Assembly: GCF_001905445.1 (NCBI RefSeq)
Contig: NZ_LIVQ01000014.1
Location: 1-64,000, forward strand
Source: Streptomyces sp. CB00455
GTDB lineage: Bacteria > Actinomycetota > Actinomycetes > Streptomycetales > Streptomycetaceae
Direction of reading: 5' to 3'
DNA length: 64,000 bases
Shown: positions 55,626-63,567 of the stretch, in pieces
Numbering within the stretch: the first letter of the stretch is position 1
Layout: every line of letters begins with the position of its first letter
Notes under the pieces: model-generated
The model's input: the letters and a program-made list of their open reading frames with translations, nothing else
Database searches by the model: none
Told to the model about the DNA's origin: nothing
Position numbers and translations under genes: made by a program

Positions 55626-56024
55626 TCAGGGCCGGGCAGGCAACGCGCTGCTGTCCTGCCCCAGGTGTTGGCGCAGCCAGGCGACAGCGGCCGGGGTCAT
55701 CGCCCCGGTGTCCGGCTCGCTCAGCGGCGCGGTGTCGATGTCGTGCATCGCGTCGGCCGCCGGGAGCGGCCGCATGTAGTCGGGGTGGATCCCGGCGCGG
55801 GCGCGGTTGCCGCTCAGCTCCACCAGGTCGTAGAGGAGCTTGCCGTTGTGGACGTTAGTCCAGGACCGCACCACCCGGCCGACGAAGGTGTGGCCGGGAA
55901 GACCCAGCCAGAAGCGTTCGGCGTCGCGGAACAGGACCAGGTCGTCCTTGATGTAGGTCGTCTTAGGCCGTACGGCTTGCGGCTGCGGCTGCTGTGCAAC
56001 GGGCTCTCCTCGTATCGCGTTCAC
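55626..56024 (-). CDS. Hypothetical protein
   Basis: A 132-residue protein: a Gln/Pro start, then a beta-rich domain (TTYIKDDLVLFRDAERFWLG, GHTFVGRVVRSWTNVHNGKL, LYDLVELSGNRARAGIHPDYMRPLP), which looks SH3- or Tudor-like, and a C-terminal helix (TPAAVAWLRQHLG). GTG 56024 is the only standard start. An AGGAGAG site lies inside, before a GTT codon, so the start is uncertain. Function unknown. Confidence 0.6.
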   Translation of the reverse strand: MNAIRGEPVAQQPQPQAVRPKTTYIKDDLVLFRDAERFWLGLPGHTFVGRVVRSWTNVHNGKLLYDLVELSGNRARAGIHPDYMRPLPAADAMHDIDTAPLSEPDTGAMTPAAVAWLRQHLGQDSSALPARP

Positions 56025-56122
56025 CGGCGCGGGGCCGGCGGATCCGGCCTGTCCGGCTCCCCGTCACCGCCCGACCCAGCCCCCAGAGGTTCGGCGGTCG
56101 GTGCGGGCGGATTAGGCAGCCG

Positions 56123-56191
56123 TCAGAGCGTGGCGAGGGGGCGGTGCGGGGCGATGATCTGCCCGTCGGGGAGCAGCTCGCCGGTGTCCTC
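56123..56191 (-). pseudogene. C-terminal fragment of a DUF5999 gene, cut off by the Tn554-like element
   Basis: The frame EDTGELLPDGQIIAPHRPLA to the TAA/TAG-type stop at 56123 is the usual end of small DUF5999 proteins. The matching N-terminal part ends ...CNSVLVFE at 60929, on the same strand on the other side of the element. The ATG at 56242 that makes a 39-codon frame lies inside the element end, so any product would be chimeric. Confidence 0.8.
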
Positions 56192-56263
56192 GACTATGTC
56201 GATCAGTCTTCCGAGTGTCTTTGACGTCCAACTCGCTGCCATCCAAGGGCCTTTCAGTGCTTC

Positions 56264-57427
56264 ATGGACGGGTTCTGTTCGCCTGTCCATATCGGCCTGG
56301 GGTGTGGTGTGTCGTTCGCAGTGCAGAGGCTGCGGCTGTCCGATGACGGTCCGCTCTCGTACACCGTGGTGGGAGACGACGGCTTGCCCGTCGAGGCCGT
56401 GGAGGACTTCCTTGCGTACCTGTCCGCGACGGGCGCGTCGCCGAACACGGTCCAGGGCTACGCCTACGACCTGAAGGACTTCTTCGTCTGGCTGGAGCAG
56501 GTACGCCTGGACTTCCGGAGGGTGCGGCTGGAGGTCCTTGCCCAGTTCTTCGAATGGCTGCGCCGGCCGAAGCCGGCCCGAGCGGCCGGGGTGTTCGTGC
56601 TGCCGGATGTCGGTCCGGCGCTGGAGAACACCACGCTGCAGCGGAAGAGGGCGGCGCTCGCGTCCTTCTACCGGTTCCACGCCCGGCGGGATGAGAGCGT
56701 TCCCGCGCTGCTGGGAAACCTGCTGGCCAGGCAGCCCACCGGCACCTACAGGCCGATGCTCGTGCACACCCAGCGCGGCGGGGAAGTCGAGCACAGCCCC
56801 ATACGTATTCACGCCCACCGCAAGCCGCCCAAGACCCTCACCGGCGACGAGGTGCAGCGGCTGATGCGAGCCTGCAGTCGGCGGCGGGACCAGTTCCTCA
56901 TCGCCCTCCTGGACGACTCGGGTCTGCGGATCAGCGAGGCCCTGGGCCTGCGGCATGGCGACCTCAACCTCCGCAAGGGCGAGATCTACATCGTTCCGCG
57001 GGCGAACAATCCGAACCGCGCTCGGGTCAAGGGGATGAAGGGTCGGACCGTTCCGGTGAGTCCGGAGCTGTTCGACCGCTACGCCACCTACATGGAGAGC
57101 GAGTACGGGGCTCTGGACTGCGACTTCGTGTTCGTCAACCTCTTCCGGGGACCGATCGGCTCCCCGATGACCCGGGCGAACGTCAACGAGCTCGTGGGAC
57201 GCCTGAAGAAGTGGACCGGTATCGCCCATTTCTCGCCGCACGCGTGCCGGCACACCTACGCCACGCGACTGCTGCGGGCCAAGGTTCCGATCGAGGTCGT
57301 GGCCGAGCTCCTCGGCCACGCCAGTTCGCAGACGACCGCGGAGATCTACAGCCACCTCAGTGTCGAAGATCATCGCAGGGTGCTCCTCTCGGCCGGGATC
57401 ATCAAGGACGGGATGCCAGAGCGGTGA
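56264..57427 (+). CDS. Tyrosine recombinase, TnpA-like
   Basis: A 387-residue recombinase. The SAM-like N-terminal domain (VEDFLAYLSATGASPNTVQG, AYDLKDFFVWLEQ) is followed by the catalytic domain with Arg in DDSGLRISEALGLRHGDL, HxxR as PHACRHTYATRLL, and LLGHASSQTTAEIYSHLS with His and the nucleophilic Tyr. All are present. GTG 56309 (VSFAVQRLRLSDDG) is an alternative start closer to the usual family N-terminus. It overlaps the next recombinase as GTGA. First of the trio that moves the element. Confidence 0.88.
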   Translation: MDGFCSPVHIGLGCGVSFAVQRLRLSDDGPLSYTVVGDDGLPVEAVEDFLAYLSATGASPNTVQGYAYDLKDFFVWLEQVRLDFRRVRLEVLAQFFEWLRRPKPARAAGVFVLPDVGPALENTTLQRKRAALASFYRFHARRDESVPALLGNLLARQPTGTYRPMLVHTQRGGEVEHSPIRIHAHRKPPKTLTGDEVQRLMRACSRRRDQFLIALLDDSGLRISEALGLRHGDLNLRKGEIYIVPRANNPNRARVKGMKGRTVPVSPELFDRYATYMESEYGALDCDFVFVNLFRGPIGSPMTRANVNELVGRLKKWTGIAHFSPHACRHTYATRLLRAKVPIEVVAELLGHASSQTTAEIYSHLSVEDHRRVLLSAGIIKDGMPER

Positions 57428-59712
57428 ACACACCCCAAATGCACCGGGGCTCGGCTGGGCTTCTGGCGAAGCTGATGGAGACGGTCCGTCCGGAGTTCCG
57501 GGCCGACGTGTTCCGTCCCCCTCGTGACAGCCCGACCTTCTTCCCGGGGGAGTGCCGCATCCCGTCCTGCCCGACCACGCTGACCATGGGCAGGTTGCTG
57601 CTCTGTCGCACCCACCATCACCACTGGGTGGCAGCCGGCCGACCGGCCGACCTGGACAGCTGGTCCGTGCAGGTGGACGCGCGGCTGCGTCGGCGCAACC
57701 GGGTGCTGGATTGTGTGCTCCCCGGATGCAACCGGGCCAGAGCCGCCCATACCCTGTGTCACCGCCATGCCTCGCGCTGGAACCATGCGGGACGGCCGGA
57801 CCTCGCGGACTGGGTCGGACGGACCATCTACCAGCCGCCGCAGGGGCCCCAGGCCATAGAACGGTCCTGCGAGTTCCCCGACTGCCCACGCTGGACCGAC
57901 AGCACCAACGCATCGCTGTGTCACACGCACCACAGCCGGTGGCGCAAGCACGGTCGCCCAGATCTCAGCGGTTGGTGCGACGACCTCGCCCACCGCGGCG
58001 ACCCGAAGATCCGCCTCGGCCAGCTCGCCCCCGGACTCCGCCTGGAGTTCCAGTTCGGACTCCAGCACCGCCTCGATGAAGGGCTGCGTTTCACCCCCGC
58101 CCGAGACGTGCGCCGCGCGGTCACCTGGGCGTCTCAGGCACCGGTCACCAGCCTCGTCGACTGGAGCGAAGCCCACTGGCGGGACTACGTCGCCCCCGCC
58201 AGGCACGACGGCCAACGTTCGACCCACAACGTGGTTGCCTTCCGCTTCATCGCGGACACCCGCTTCGCACTGGAACACCTGCTCATCGCCGATGACCCGT
58301 GGGCCGACCAGTACCCGCGCGAGACCTGGGACCTGCGCCATCTCGCCCTGGCAGAGGGCGAGTCGCGCTACCTCCGCTTTGGGAGCATCCCCCAGCTTTG
58401 GCTTCGCGAGCTGACCAAGCGGTGGTGCCGGTGGCGGATCAGTACGGGCATCAGCGTCAACACCGTGGCGAACAATGTCCGCTCCCTGGTCCACTTCGCC
58501 CGGCATCTCCCGCCGAACGCAGCACCCGCCGACCTGACACGCGCACGGATCGAGACATGGATCGCCGTCCTGAGCATCGACTACCCGGACGTCTACACCC
58601 GCCGGACCACGGTCAACGCCCTGAGCCGGTTGCTCACAGACACCCGGGCCCACGACTGGCAGCCGGACCTCCCGCGGAACGCCGTCGTCTACAACGACGC
58701 CCCCGCCTTGCCGCCAGCCAAGCCCCGCTGGATCTCCGAGCACCTCATGCGCCAGCTGGAGAACCCCGCCAACCTGGCACTGATCCCCAGTGATGACCTC
58801 CGCCTCATGATTCCCCTGCTGATCTCCTGCGGCCTGCGCATGAAGGACGCCCGGCGCCTTCGATTCGACTGCGTCACACACGACGACACCGGCGCCCCCT
58901 ACCTGGCCTGGATCAACCACAAGATTCACGGACGTGCCGCGTTCTTCCCGATCAGCCAGGACCTGGCAGACGAAATCGCAGAACAGCAACGCCGGGTCGA
59001 GTCGAGATTCCCGGCCGGGAGCCGCTTCCTGTTCCCCAGCGGGCAGGCAAACCTCAACGGCAGCAAACCCATCTCGGACACCTGGTGCCGCAGCCTCATG
59101 GAGAACTGGCTGCAGCGCATTCGTCTCCTCGACGAACACGGACGCCCCTCGCGGGTCACCTTCCACCAGTTCCGGCACACGCTGGGCACCCGACTGATCA
59201 ACGCCAACGTCCCGCAGCACATCGTCCAGCAGCTGCTTGACCACATGTCGCCGGAAATGACGGCCGTCTACGCGCGGCTCCACCAAAAGACCCTGCGCGA
59301 GCACTGGGAGAGGGCCCTCAAGGTCGACGCCGACGGCGAACCTGTCGAACTGCCCACCGACCATCCACTCGCCGACGCCGCCTGGATGCGTCTGTCCCTC
59401 GTTCGCGCCAAGGTCAGCCTCCCCAACGGGTACTGCGGAGCCCCCATCCAGACCGACTGCGAGTACGCCAACCCATGTCTGGACTGCCGGTTCTTCATCA
59501 CAACCGGCGACTTCCTCGACCAGCACCGACGCCAGCGCGACGAGACCCGCAAGCTCATCGGCGATGCCGAGAGGGCCGGGCTCTCGCGGATCGCCGAGAA
59601 GAACACCCGCACGCTCGGCAAGCTCGACACCATCATCGACGCCCTGGAACAAGCCGGACCTCAGCAGATCGTGGCCGGCGGGAAGGTGACCGATCTCGAT
59701 GCCACCGGCTGA
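57424..59712 (+). CDS. Large tyrosine recombinase, TnpB-like, with repeated zinc modules
   Basis: A 762-residue recombinase. Three N-terminal modules of the form C-x4-C-x(10-13)-C-x2-H followed by GRP-x-D-L occur in series (CRIPSCPTTLT ... LCRTHHHHW, CVLPGCNRARA ... LCHRHASRW, CEFPDCPRWTD ... LCHTHHSRW). The catalytic domain has Arg in SCGLRMKDARRLRFD, HxxR as FHQFRHTLGTRLIN and LLDHMSPEMTAVYARLH with the Tyr. The C-terminus has another Cys cluster (DCEYANPCLDCRFF). GTG 57424 overlaps the tnpA-like stop. Larger than staphylococcal TnpB. Confidence 0.87.
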   Translation: MNTPQMHRGSAGLLAKLMETVRPEFRADVFRPPRDSPTFFPGECRIPSCPTTLTMGRLLLCRTHHHHWVAAGRPADLDSWSVQVDARLRRRNRVLDCVLPGCNRARAAHTLCHRHASRWNHAGRPDLADWVGRTIYQPPQGPQAIERSCEFPDCPRWTDSTNASLCHTHHSRWRKHGRPDLSGWCDDLAHRGDPKIRLGQLAPGLRLEFQFGLQHRLDEGLRFTPARDVRRAVTWASQAPVTSLVDWSEAHWRDYVAPARHDGQRSTHNVVAFRFIADTRFALEHLLIADDPWADQYPRETWDLRHLALAEGESRYLRFGSIPQLWLRELTKRWCRWRISTGISVNTVANNVRSLVHFARHLPPNAAPADLTRARIETWIAVLSIDYPDVYTRRTTVNALSRLLTDTRAHDWQPDLPRNAVVYNDAPALPPAKPRWISEHLMRQLENPANLALIPSDDLRLMIPLLISCGLRMKDARRLRFDCVTHDDTGAPYLAWINHKIHGRAAFFPISQDLADEIAEQQRRVESRFPAGSRFLFPSGQANLNGSKPISDTWCRSLMENWLQRIRLLDEHGRPSRVTFHQFRHTLGTRLINANVPQHIVQQLLDHMSPEMTAVYARLHQKTLREHWERALKVDADGEPVELPTDHPLADAAWMRLSLVRAKVSLPNGYCGAPIQTDCEYANPCLDCRFFITTGDFLDQHRRQRDETRKLIGDAERAGLSRIAEKNTRTLGKLDTIIDALEQAGPQQIVAGGKVTDLDATG

Positions 59713-60100
59713 CAACGCCCGCTTCCTCATCGAAGCCTCGAAAGCACGCAGTAAGCAGTCACGCGAGCGAGCCGAGGAAGCGGTCAAGGCCGCCGCCCGC
59801 CGCAGCGAGCGACCCACGGTCGTCGGCATCGCGAGCGCCGCCGGAGTCTCCCGGTCCTGGCTATACACGCAGACCGACCTCATCACCGCGATCAACCAGC
59901 TCCAACAGCGAGCCCCTGCCCCACACCGGAACCCACGGCATGCGGCCACGGACGCATCCCTGCACCGCAGGCTGGAAGCCGCTCTCGACCGCAACCGGCA
60001 GCTTCGTGACCAGGTCGCTGATCTCACCCGGAAACTGGAGACCGCCCACGGCGAGATCCGCCGCCTCCGCACCCTGTTGGGTGTGAGCAGCTCGGGATGA
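59699..60100 (+). CDS. TnpC/DUF6262-like protein
   Basis: A 133-residue protein. The N-terminal HTH-like part (RAEEAVKAAARRSERPTVVG, IASAAGVSRSWLYTQTDLIT) resembles TetR-like DNA-binding starts. The C-terminal half is a coiled coil (LEAALDRNRQLRDQVADLTR, KLETAHGEIRRLRTLLG). This is the usual third gene of Tn554-like recombinase operons, where TnpC sets orientation and efficiency of integration. It overlaps the recombinase gene by 14 bp. Confidence 0.82.
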   Translation: MPPADNARFLIEASKARSKQSRERAEEAVKAAARRSERPTVVGIASAAGVSRSWLYTQTDLITAINQLQQRAPAPHRNPRHAATDASLHRRLEAALDRNRQLRDQVADLTRKLETAHGEIRRLRTLLGVSSSG

Positions 60101-60171
60101 AACACCGGCAAAACCGACGACAGCCCTACGCAGTGCGGGGCCGGCACCAGCACCCCGCTACGCTGCCGATC

Positions 60172-60831
60172 ATGACGCAGAGCCCTGTTGAACTGGTGAT
60201 CTTCGACTGTGACGGCGTACTCGTGGACAGCGAGAAGATATGCGTCAAGGTAGACGCGATGATCATGGCTGACCTTGGGTGCACGTTCACCGATGCTGAG
60301 ATCATCGAACGATTTGTTGGCTCGTCCACCGAGGTCTACACCGCAGCTGTCGAGGAACGACTCGGACGGCGCCTGGAGAAGGGCTGGCAGCAGCGGTACG
60401 AGCATTGGTACGAGGCGGCCTTCGAAGCTGAGCTGACCGCTGTTGACGGCATCTCCGAGGCCCTGAATCGTCTCAGTGCAGCCGTCTGCGTCGCTTCGAA
60501 TGGTGATCACGCCGGCATTCGACGAAGCCTGGAGATCGCCGATCTGACGAACCACTTCGAGAACCGCATCTTCAGTGCGGCCGACGTCCGTCGAGGCAAG
60601 CCCGCCCCCGACCTCTTCCAACACGCTGCACGCTCCATGGGAGTACAACCCGAGCGGTGCGCGGTGATCGAGGACAGCGCATACGGGGTGCAGGCAGCTC
60701 GGGCCGCTGGTATGCGGGCCTTCGGATACTGCGGCGGCCTCACCCCGGCCTCGCGGTTGGAGGGGCCAGGCACCGTCGTGTTCGACGACATGCGCAACCT
60801 GCCCGAACTGTTGGCGATCGCCACCACCTAA
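60172..60831 (+). CDS. HAD-superfamily phosphatase/phosphomutase (element cargo)
   Basis: A 219-residue HAD hydrolase of the beta-phosphoglucomutase-like subfamily. Motif I is IFDCDGVLVDSE (nucleophile and acid Asp), motif II VCVASNGDH, motif III Lys in RRGKPAPDLFQHAA and motif IV VIEDSAYGVQAARAAGM. ATG 60172 was chosen because the protein begins normally there. It lies between tnpC and the right end of the element and is its only passenger. The substrate is unknown. Confidence 0.87.
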   Translation: MTQSPVELVIFDCDGVLVDSEKICVKVDAMIMADLGCTFTDAEIIERFVGSSTEVYTAAVEERLGRRLEKGWQQRYEHWYEAAFEAELTAVDGISEALNRLSAAVCVASNGDHAGIRRSLEIADLTNHFENRIFSAADVRRGKPAPDLFQHAARSMGVQPERCAVIEDSAYGVQAARAAGMRAFGYCGGLTPASRLEGPGTVVFDDMRNLPELLAIATT

Positions 60832-60928
60832 GCTCGCACAGCCCCTCATCCAGAGCCGCTCAAGCGACATGTCCATCTCGCAAAGCAGCACGTCAGACCA
60901 GCCCTTGTGACTGCGAGATCGACATAAC

Positions 60929-61117
60929 TTCAAACACCAGGACGGAGTTGCAGAGGAGCGCCCAGCCCTGTTCGGGGTGGGAGGCGATGGTGTGCGCGGC
61001 CTCGCGGTCGGGGCTGTCGGCGGTCGGGCACGTCGGCCGGTGCGTGCACAGGGAGTCCGGCGTCCGCCGGGGCGTGCCGGTGGTGGTCGCGGTGTCGAGC
61101 TGGGTGCTGTGCTGCAT
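60929..61117 (-). pseudogene. N-terminal fragment of the split DUF5999 gene
   Basis: From ATG 61117 (RBS AGGAG) the protein reads LCTHRPTCPTADSPDREAAH then TIASHPEQGWALLCNSVLVF and E, the familiar first two thirds of DUF5999 proteins. At 60929 the frame enters the element end and adds VMSISQSQGLV before a stop at 60893. The missing C-terminal piece is at 56123-56191. Before insertion the protein would have been about 84 residues. The Cys pair (CTHRPTC, CNS) may bind metal. Confidence 0.8.
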
Positions 61118-61250
61118 GAGCTCTCCTGGCGAGTGGCGGGCCCGAGACTCTCCCGGGCCGAAGGCGGTGTGAAAGGGCGGCGTCCCGGGGGGCGGGCGGC
61201 CGGTACGCGGTGGGCCAGGGCTACGGTCGAGAACCTGGCCTTCGGGCCCG
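61118..61250. other. Short gap with a hairpin
   Basis: GGCCCGAGAGTCT-type dyad (GGCCCGAGA/TCTCCCGGGCC) at about 61138-61159 separates the DUF5999 remnant from the upstream operon. Nothing else is seen. Confidence 0.4.
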
Positions 61251-61430
61251 TCAGGCGGGACACCGGGTAGTCAGCTGGATGTCGGTGACGCGGTGGCCGG
61301 CGTCCCAGGCGGCCGCTGCGGTGAGCACGGCGGCCGCCAGGAGCGCCTGGGTGAGGGGGTGGGTCAGGCCGCCCGCGGCGATGGCCCGTACCGCGTGGTG
61401 CTGGGCGGTACGGGCGGCGGGTATGTGCAA
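61251..61430 (-). CDS. Small hydrophobic protein (59 aa), TTG start
   Basis: Reads LHIPAARTAQHHAVRAIAAG, then LTHPLTQALLAAAVLTAAAA and WDAGHRVTDIQLTTRCPA. TTG 61430 lies 7 bp after CAGGAG and directly after the stop of the upstream gene (61434). It has one amphipathic to membrane-like helix. It is the last gene of the WhiB operon. No family was recognised. Support comes from the RBS and tight spacing. Confidence 0.55.
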   Translation of the reverse strand: MHIPAARTAQHHAVRAIAAGGLTHPLTQALLAAAVLTAAAAWDAGHRVTDIQLTTRCPA

Positions 61431-61433
61431 GCC

Positions 61434-61568
61434 CTACTCCTGTTCGGGCTGCGGCTGCGGCGGCGTCCCGCAGGTGCAGGGCTCGTGCTTGATCGACTGG
61501 TACGGCTTGCCGTCCGCACCGGTGGAGTTCACGGTGACCAGGGTCGGCGGGTGGCCGCAGCCGCTCAC
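61434..61568 (-). CDS. Small Cys-containing protein (44 aa)
   Basis: Reads SGCGHPPTLVTVNSTGADGK then PYQSIKHEPCTCGTPP and an acidic end. GTG 61568 overlaps the upstream stop as GTGA. CGHP...CTC may bind one metal ion. A longer frame from 61646 exists but overlaps the neighbour. Function unknown. Confidence 0.55.
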   Translation of the reverse strand: MSGCGHPPTLVTVNSTGADGKPYQSIKHEPCTCGTPPQPQPEQE

Positions 61569-61909
61569 CGGACCGTGCCCGTCGCACTCGGCGGCGGGGC
61601 CGGAAGGGTTGCGGTCTGGCCGCAGCGGCAGGTCCAGAAGCCGCACAGGACGCAGGCGTCGTCCGCCGCGCGGACCGGCAGGTTGAAGGCGAGCAGCGGG
61701 GGCCGGATGTAGCCGGGGGCCATCTCGGCGAGGGTGCGCCGGGCCCGGCGCCCGTCGGGGATCCGGGCGTCGTCCCGCTTGGCCATCGCGAGCAGCAGGG
61801 TGCCGACCTGGTGGAAGGAGTCGGTCTCATCCCGCTCGTAGCCGCGGTCCTCTTCTTCGCGGCGGATGTCGTCGATCTTTCCGGCGCGCGGGGTCATGGT
61901 GGCGGTCAT
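61565..61909 (-). CDS. Hypothetical protein with CxxC...CxC motif
   Basis: A 114-residue protein: charged N-terminal half (KIDDIRREEEDRGYERDETD, FHQVGTLLLAMAKRDDARIP) and a C-terminal Cys motif (DACVLCGFWTCRCGQT). ATG 61909 overlaps the WhiB-like stop as ATGA. Possibly a zinc-binding partner acting with the WhiB-like protein. No family recognised. Confidence 0.62.
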   Translation of the reverse strand: MTATMTPRAGKIDDIRREEEDRGYERDETDSFHQVGTLLLAMAKRDDARIPDGRRARRTLAEMAPGYIRPPLLAFNLPVRAADDACVLCGFWTCRCGQTATLPAPPPSATGTVR

Positions 61910-62448
61910 GCCGCGACCTCCCAACCGGTACGGGCGCGACGGGCGGTGCGCACTACCGCCAGCTTGGCGGCGAGCTCGGCGATCCGCTCGTTCTGCTGCC
62001 CTAGGAGTACGGCCTGGTGCGGCATGCCACCGCTCCTGGTCGGCATCCTGCGGGCCTCGCAGTTCAGCTTCACGGCGAGGTCCGTGAGCTTGTTCCACTC
62101 CTGGTCGCTGGCCTCGTCGGCGGTGATCGCGGCGGCGAGGCGCTGGGCCTGGAGCTCGCGGAGGGCGACCAGCTCGTAGCCGGAGCGGCCGCCGCGGACC
62201 AGGTCGTCGACGCGGTCGTTGCCGTCGCCGTCGCGCAGGGCCAGCTCCTCGCAGGCCGCCCGGACGGGGCAGCCGTGGCAGAAGCCGATCGCCTCGGCGC
62301 GCTGCGCCTGCCAGGTGGCCGGCGGCTCGCCGTCGGCCCTGAAGAAAAGGTCGGGGTCGGCCTGGGTGCAGCGGGCGCCGGCGTCGATCGCGGCCTGGAG
62401 GACAGGGCGCCGCATCCGGCGGGCCTGAGTGGATGTCATCCTGTGCAT
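61906..62448 (-). CDS. WhiB-family iron-sulfur transcription factor
   Basis: A 180-residue WhiB-like protein. The four cluster Cys are in ARCTQADPDLFF and EAIGFCHGCPVRAACEELAL (C-x(29)-C-x2-C-x5-C). The usual GVWGG turn is replaced by VRGGRSGYE. A long C-terminal helix (DQEWNKLTDLAVKLNCEARR, QQNERIAELAAKLAVVRTAR) is added. WhiB proteins bind sigma factor region 4 and sense redox or nitric oxide. ATG 62448 has GGGAAGAC upstream. Plasmid-borne versions may adjust host development or transfer. Confidence 0.84.
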   Translation of the reverse strand: MHRMTSTQARRMRRPVLQAAIDAGARCTQADPDLFFRADGEPPATWQAQRAEAIGFCHGCPVRAACEELALRDGDGNDRVDDLVRGGRSGYELVALRELQAQRLAAAITADEASDQEWNKLTDLAVKLNCEARRMPTRSGGMPHQAVLLGQQNERIAELAAKLAVVRTARRARTGWEVAA

Positions 62449-62480
62449 TGCGTCTTCCCTTTCCGGAGGGTGACTGCAAA

Positions 62481-62516
62481 GACGAACCCCCGGGCTTAGG
62501 CCCCCGGGGGTTCGTC
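62481..62516. terminator. Terminator-like hairpin upstream of the WhiB-like gene
   Basis: GACGAACCCCCGGG and CCCGGGGGTTCGTC form a perfect 14-bp stem with an 8-base loop, followed by GTTTTC on the plus strand. It lies only about 35 bp upstream of the WhiB-like start, so it may act as an attenuator for read-through. Confidence 0.7.
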
Positions 62517-62540
62517 GTTTTCTGACTGCTGTACGAGCAG

Positions 62541-62587
62541 CCACGGCCCCGGCCGCCCCCTCTTCTGCGGGGCGGCCGGGGCCGTGG
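62541..62587 (-). terminator. Terminator hairpin after the 62606 gene
   Basis: CCACGGCCCCGGCCGCCCC and GGGGCGGCCGGGGCCGTGG form a perfect 19-bp stem with a 9-base loop, 19 bp past the stop of the minus-strand gene at 62606. Confidence 0.8.
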
Positions 62588-62605
62588 TCGATCGTGCGAG
62601 GTTGG

Positions 62606-63175
62606 TCAGCTCACCAGGCGCCCGACGGTCAGATGGTCCGTCGGCACGCCCCGGGCCTCAGCCGGAGCGGTACCAGCAGGTACCGTCCGGCGGCGCTCGT
62701 CGACGGAGGCCACGCGGGGGAGCACCGCCTGCCAGTCGGCGACACGGCCAGCGGCCGTGCGCTCCGCGCGGGCCCGCAAGGTCCGGTCCGTCTGCGCGCT
62801 GAACGCCTTGGGCAGCACCATGGTGGCCGTGCGGCTGGACGCCTCCGTGATGGCGTCGGCCAAGTTCTGGCGCCACTGGGGAATCGTGAGGTCCCAGTCG
62901 ATCCGGCGGTTGCTGCCCCGGCAGTGGACCGCGTCGGCGACGCCAGCCTTGCCGGTGTGGTGCGGGACGACCTTCTGCACGCGGCTGTTGATGCCGGTGA
63001 TTGGCACCCAGGTACCGCAGTCCTCGCAGACCAGAGTGGCCTGGAGCGGGTCGAGCAGGTCGATGTGCGAGGGCGGGAGCTTGGAGAGCTTGAGGGCGGG
63101 GCGGGCGCTGACCCGCTTCGTGCGGGTCCGGCGGGGGCGTTCCTTGGCGGTGGGCATCGCGGCGGTGACGGCCAT
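62606..63175 (-). CDS. Conserved plasmid-type hypothetical protein with zinc-finger half-site
   Basis: A 189-residue protein: basic N-terminus (KERPRRTRTKRVSARPALKL), then ATLVCEDCGTWVPITGINSR and KVVPHHTGKAGVADAVHCRG, giving CxxC with a later HH and HC that could complete a zinc site, and a helical end (WRQNLADAITEASSRTATMV). GAGGAGATC precedes ATG 63175. This type is common beside transfer and replication genes in Streptomyces plasmids. Function unknown. Confidence 0.68.
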   Translation of the reverse strand: MAVTAAMPTAKERPRRTRTKRVSARPALKLSKLPPSHIDLLDPLQATLVCEDCGTWVPITGINSRVQKVVPHHTGKAGVADAVHCRGSNRRIDWDLTIPQWRQNLADAITEASSRTATMVLPKAFSAQTDRTLRARAERTAAGRVADWQAVLPRVASVDERRRTVPAGTAPAEARGVPTDHLTVGRLVS

Positions 63176-63423
63176 GGGGGATCTCCTCATGTGCGAAGGG
63201 GAGGGAAGAGGGTGCGTCGCGGTGCTCTCTCCGCCCACCAGGCCGCGCGGGTGACCCCGGCGTCCTGACGGACGGACAGCGCATAGCGCTGCGACGTGCA
63301 GTAGGGAGTCGAGAAACCCGGGGGATTTGGTGTTGCCATCGACCCCAGCCCCCTCTTGCGAGGAGGACGACTTCATACGGTCTTGCGGTGGTACTGACTC
63401 GGTGCTCCCGGAGGACCCCAAGC

Positions 63424-63453
63424 TTTACGTACAAGGTGCACTATGTGTATAAG
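63424..63453 (+). promoter_or_regulatory. Probable promoter of the GntR-type gene with operator-like repeat
   Basis: TTTACG (63424-63429) and TATAAG (63448-63453) are 18 bp apart, a good vegetative promoter. TGCACTATG lies between them at 63437-63445 and recurs at 63520-63528, about 40 bp before the gene start. A repressor bound there would block the promoter. Confidence 0.55.
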
Positions 63454-63567
63454 GTTGTCAAGGGGGTCCTCCAAATGACGACCCAGACCCTGCACCCCCT
63501 GCTCACCCAGCCCATGTGCTGCACTATGAGCAGCTCAAGCAAGCGGCCATATGAGGAAGGAGCAGTG

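Larger units (their letters stand above)
56195..60926 (+). mobile_element. Tn554-like element with recombinase trio and HAD cargo
   Basis: About 4.73 kb. It is bounded by perfect 10-bp terminal inverted repeats TATGTCGATC (56195-56204) and GATCGACATA (60917-60926) and inserted in a DUF5999 gene. It contains, overlapping head to tail, two tyrosine recombinases and a DUF6262/TnpC-like protein, plus a HAD hydrolase. All open frames are intact, so it may still be mobile. Boundaries come from the point where the interrupted gene resumes on each side, and the exact crossover base is uncertain by a few bp. Confidence 0.8.

Noticed and set aside
56123..56242. 39-codon minus-strand frame as an independent gene
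   Set aside because: Its second half is the displaced C-terminus of the split DUF5999 protein and its first half lies in the transposon end.
57370..61830. Minus-strand open frame of nearly 1500 codons
   Set aside because: Antisense to two recombinases, the TnpC-like protein and the HAD gene, all with intact catalytic motifs. No domain could be recognised in the antisense frame.
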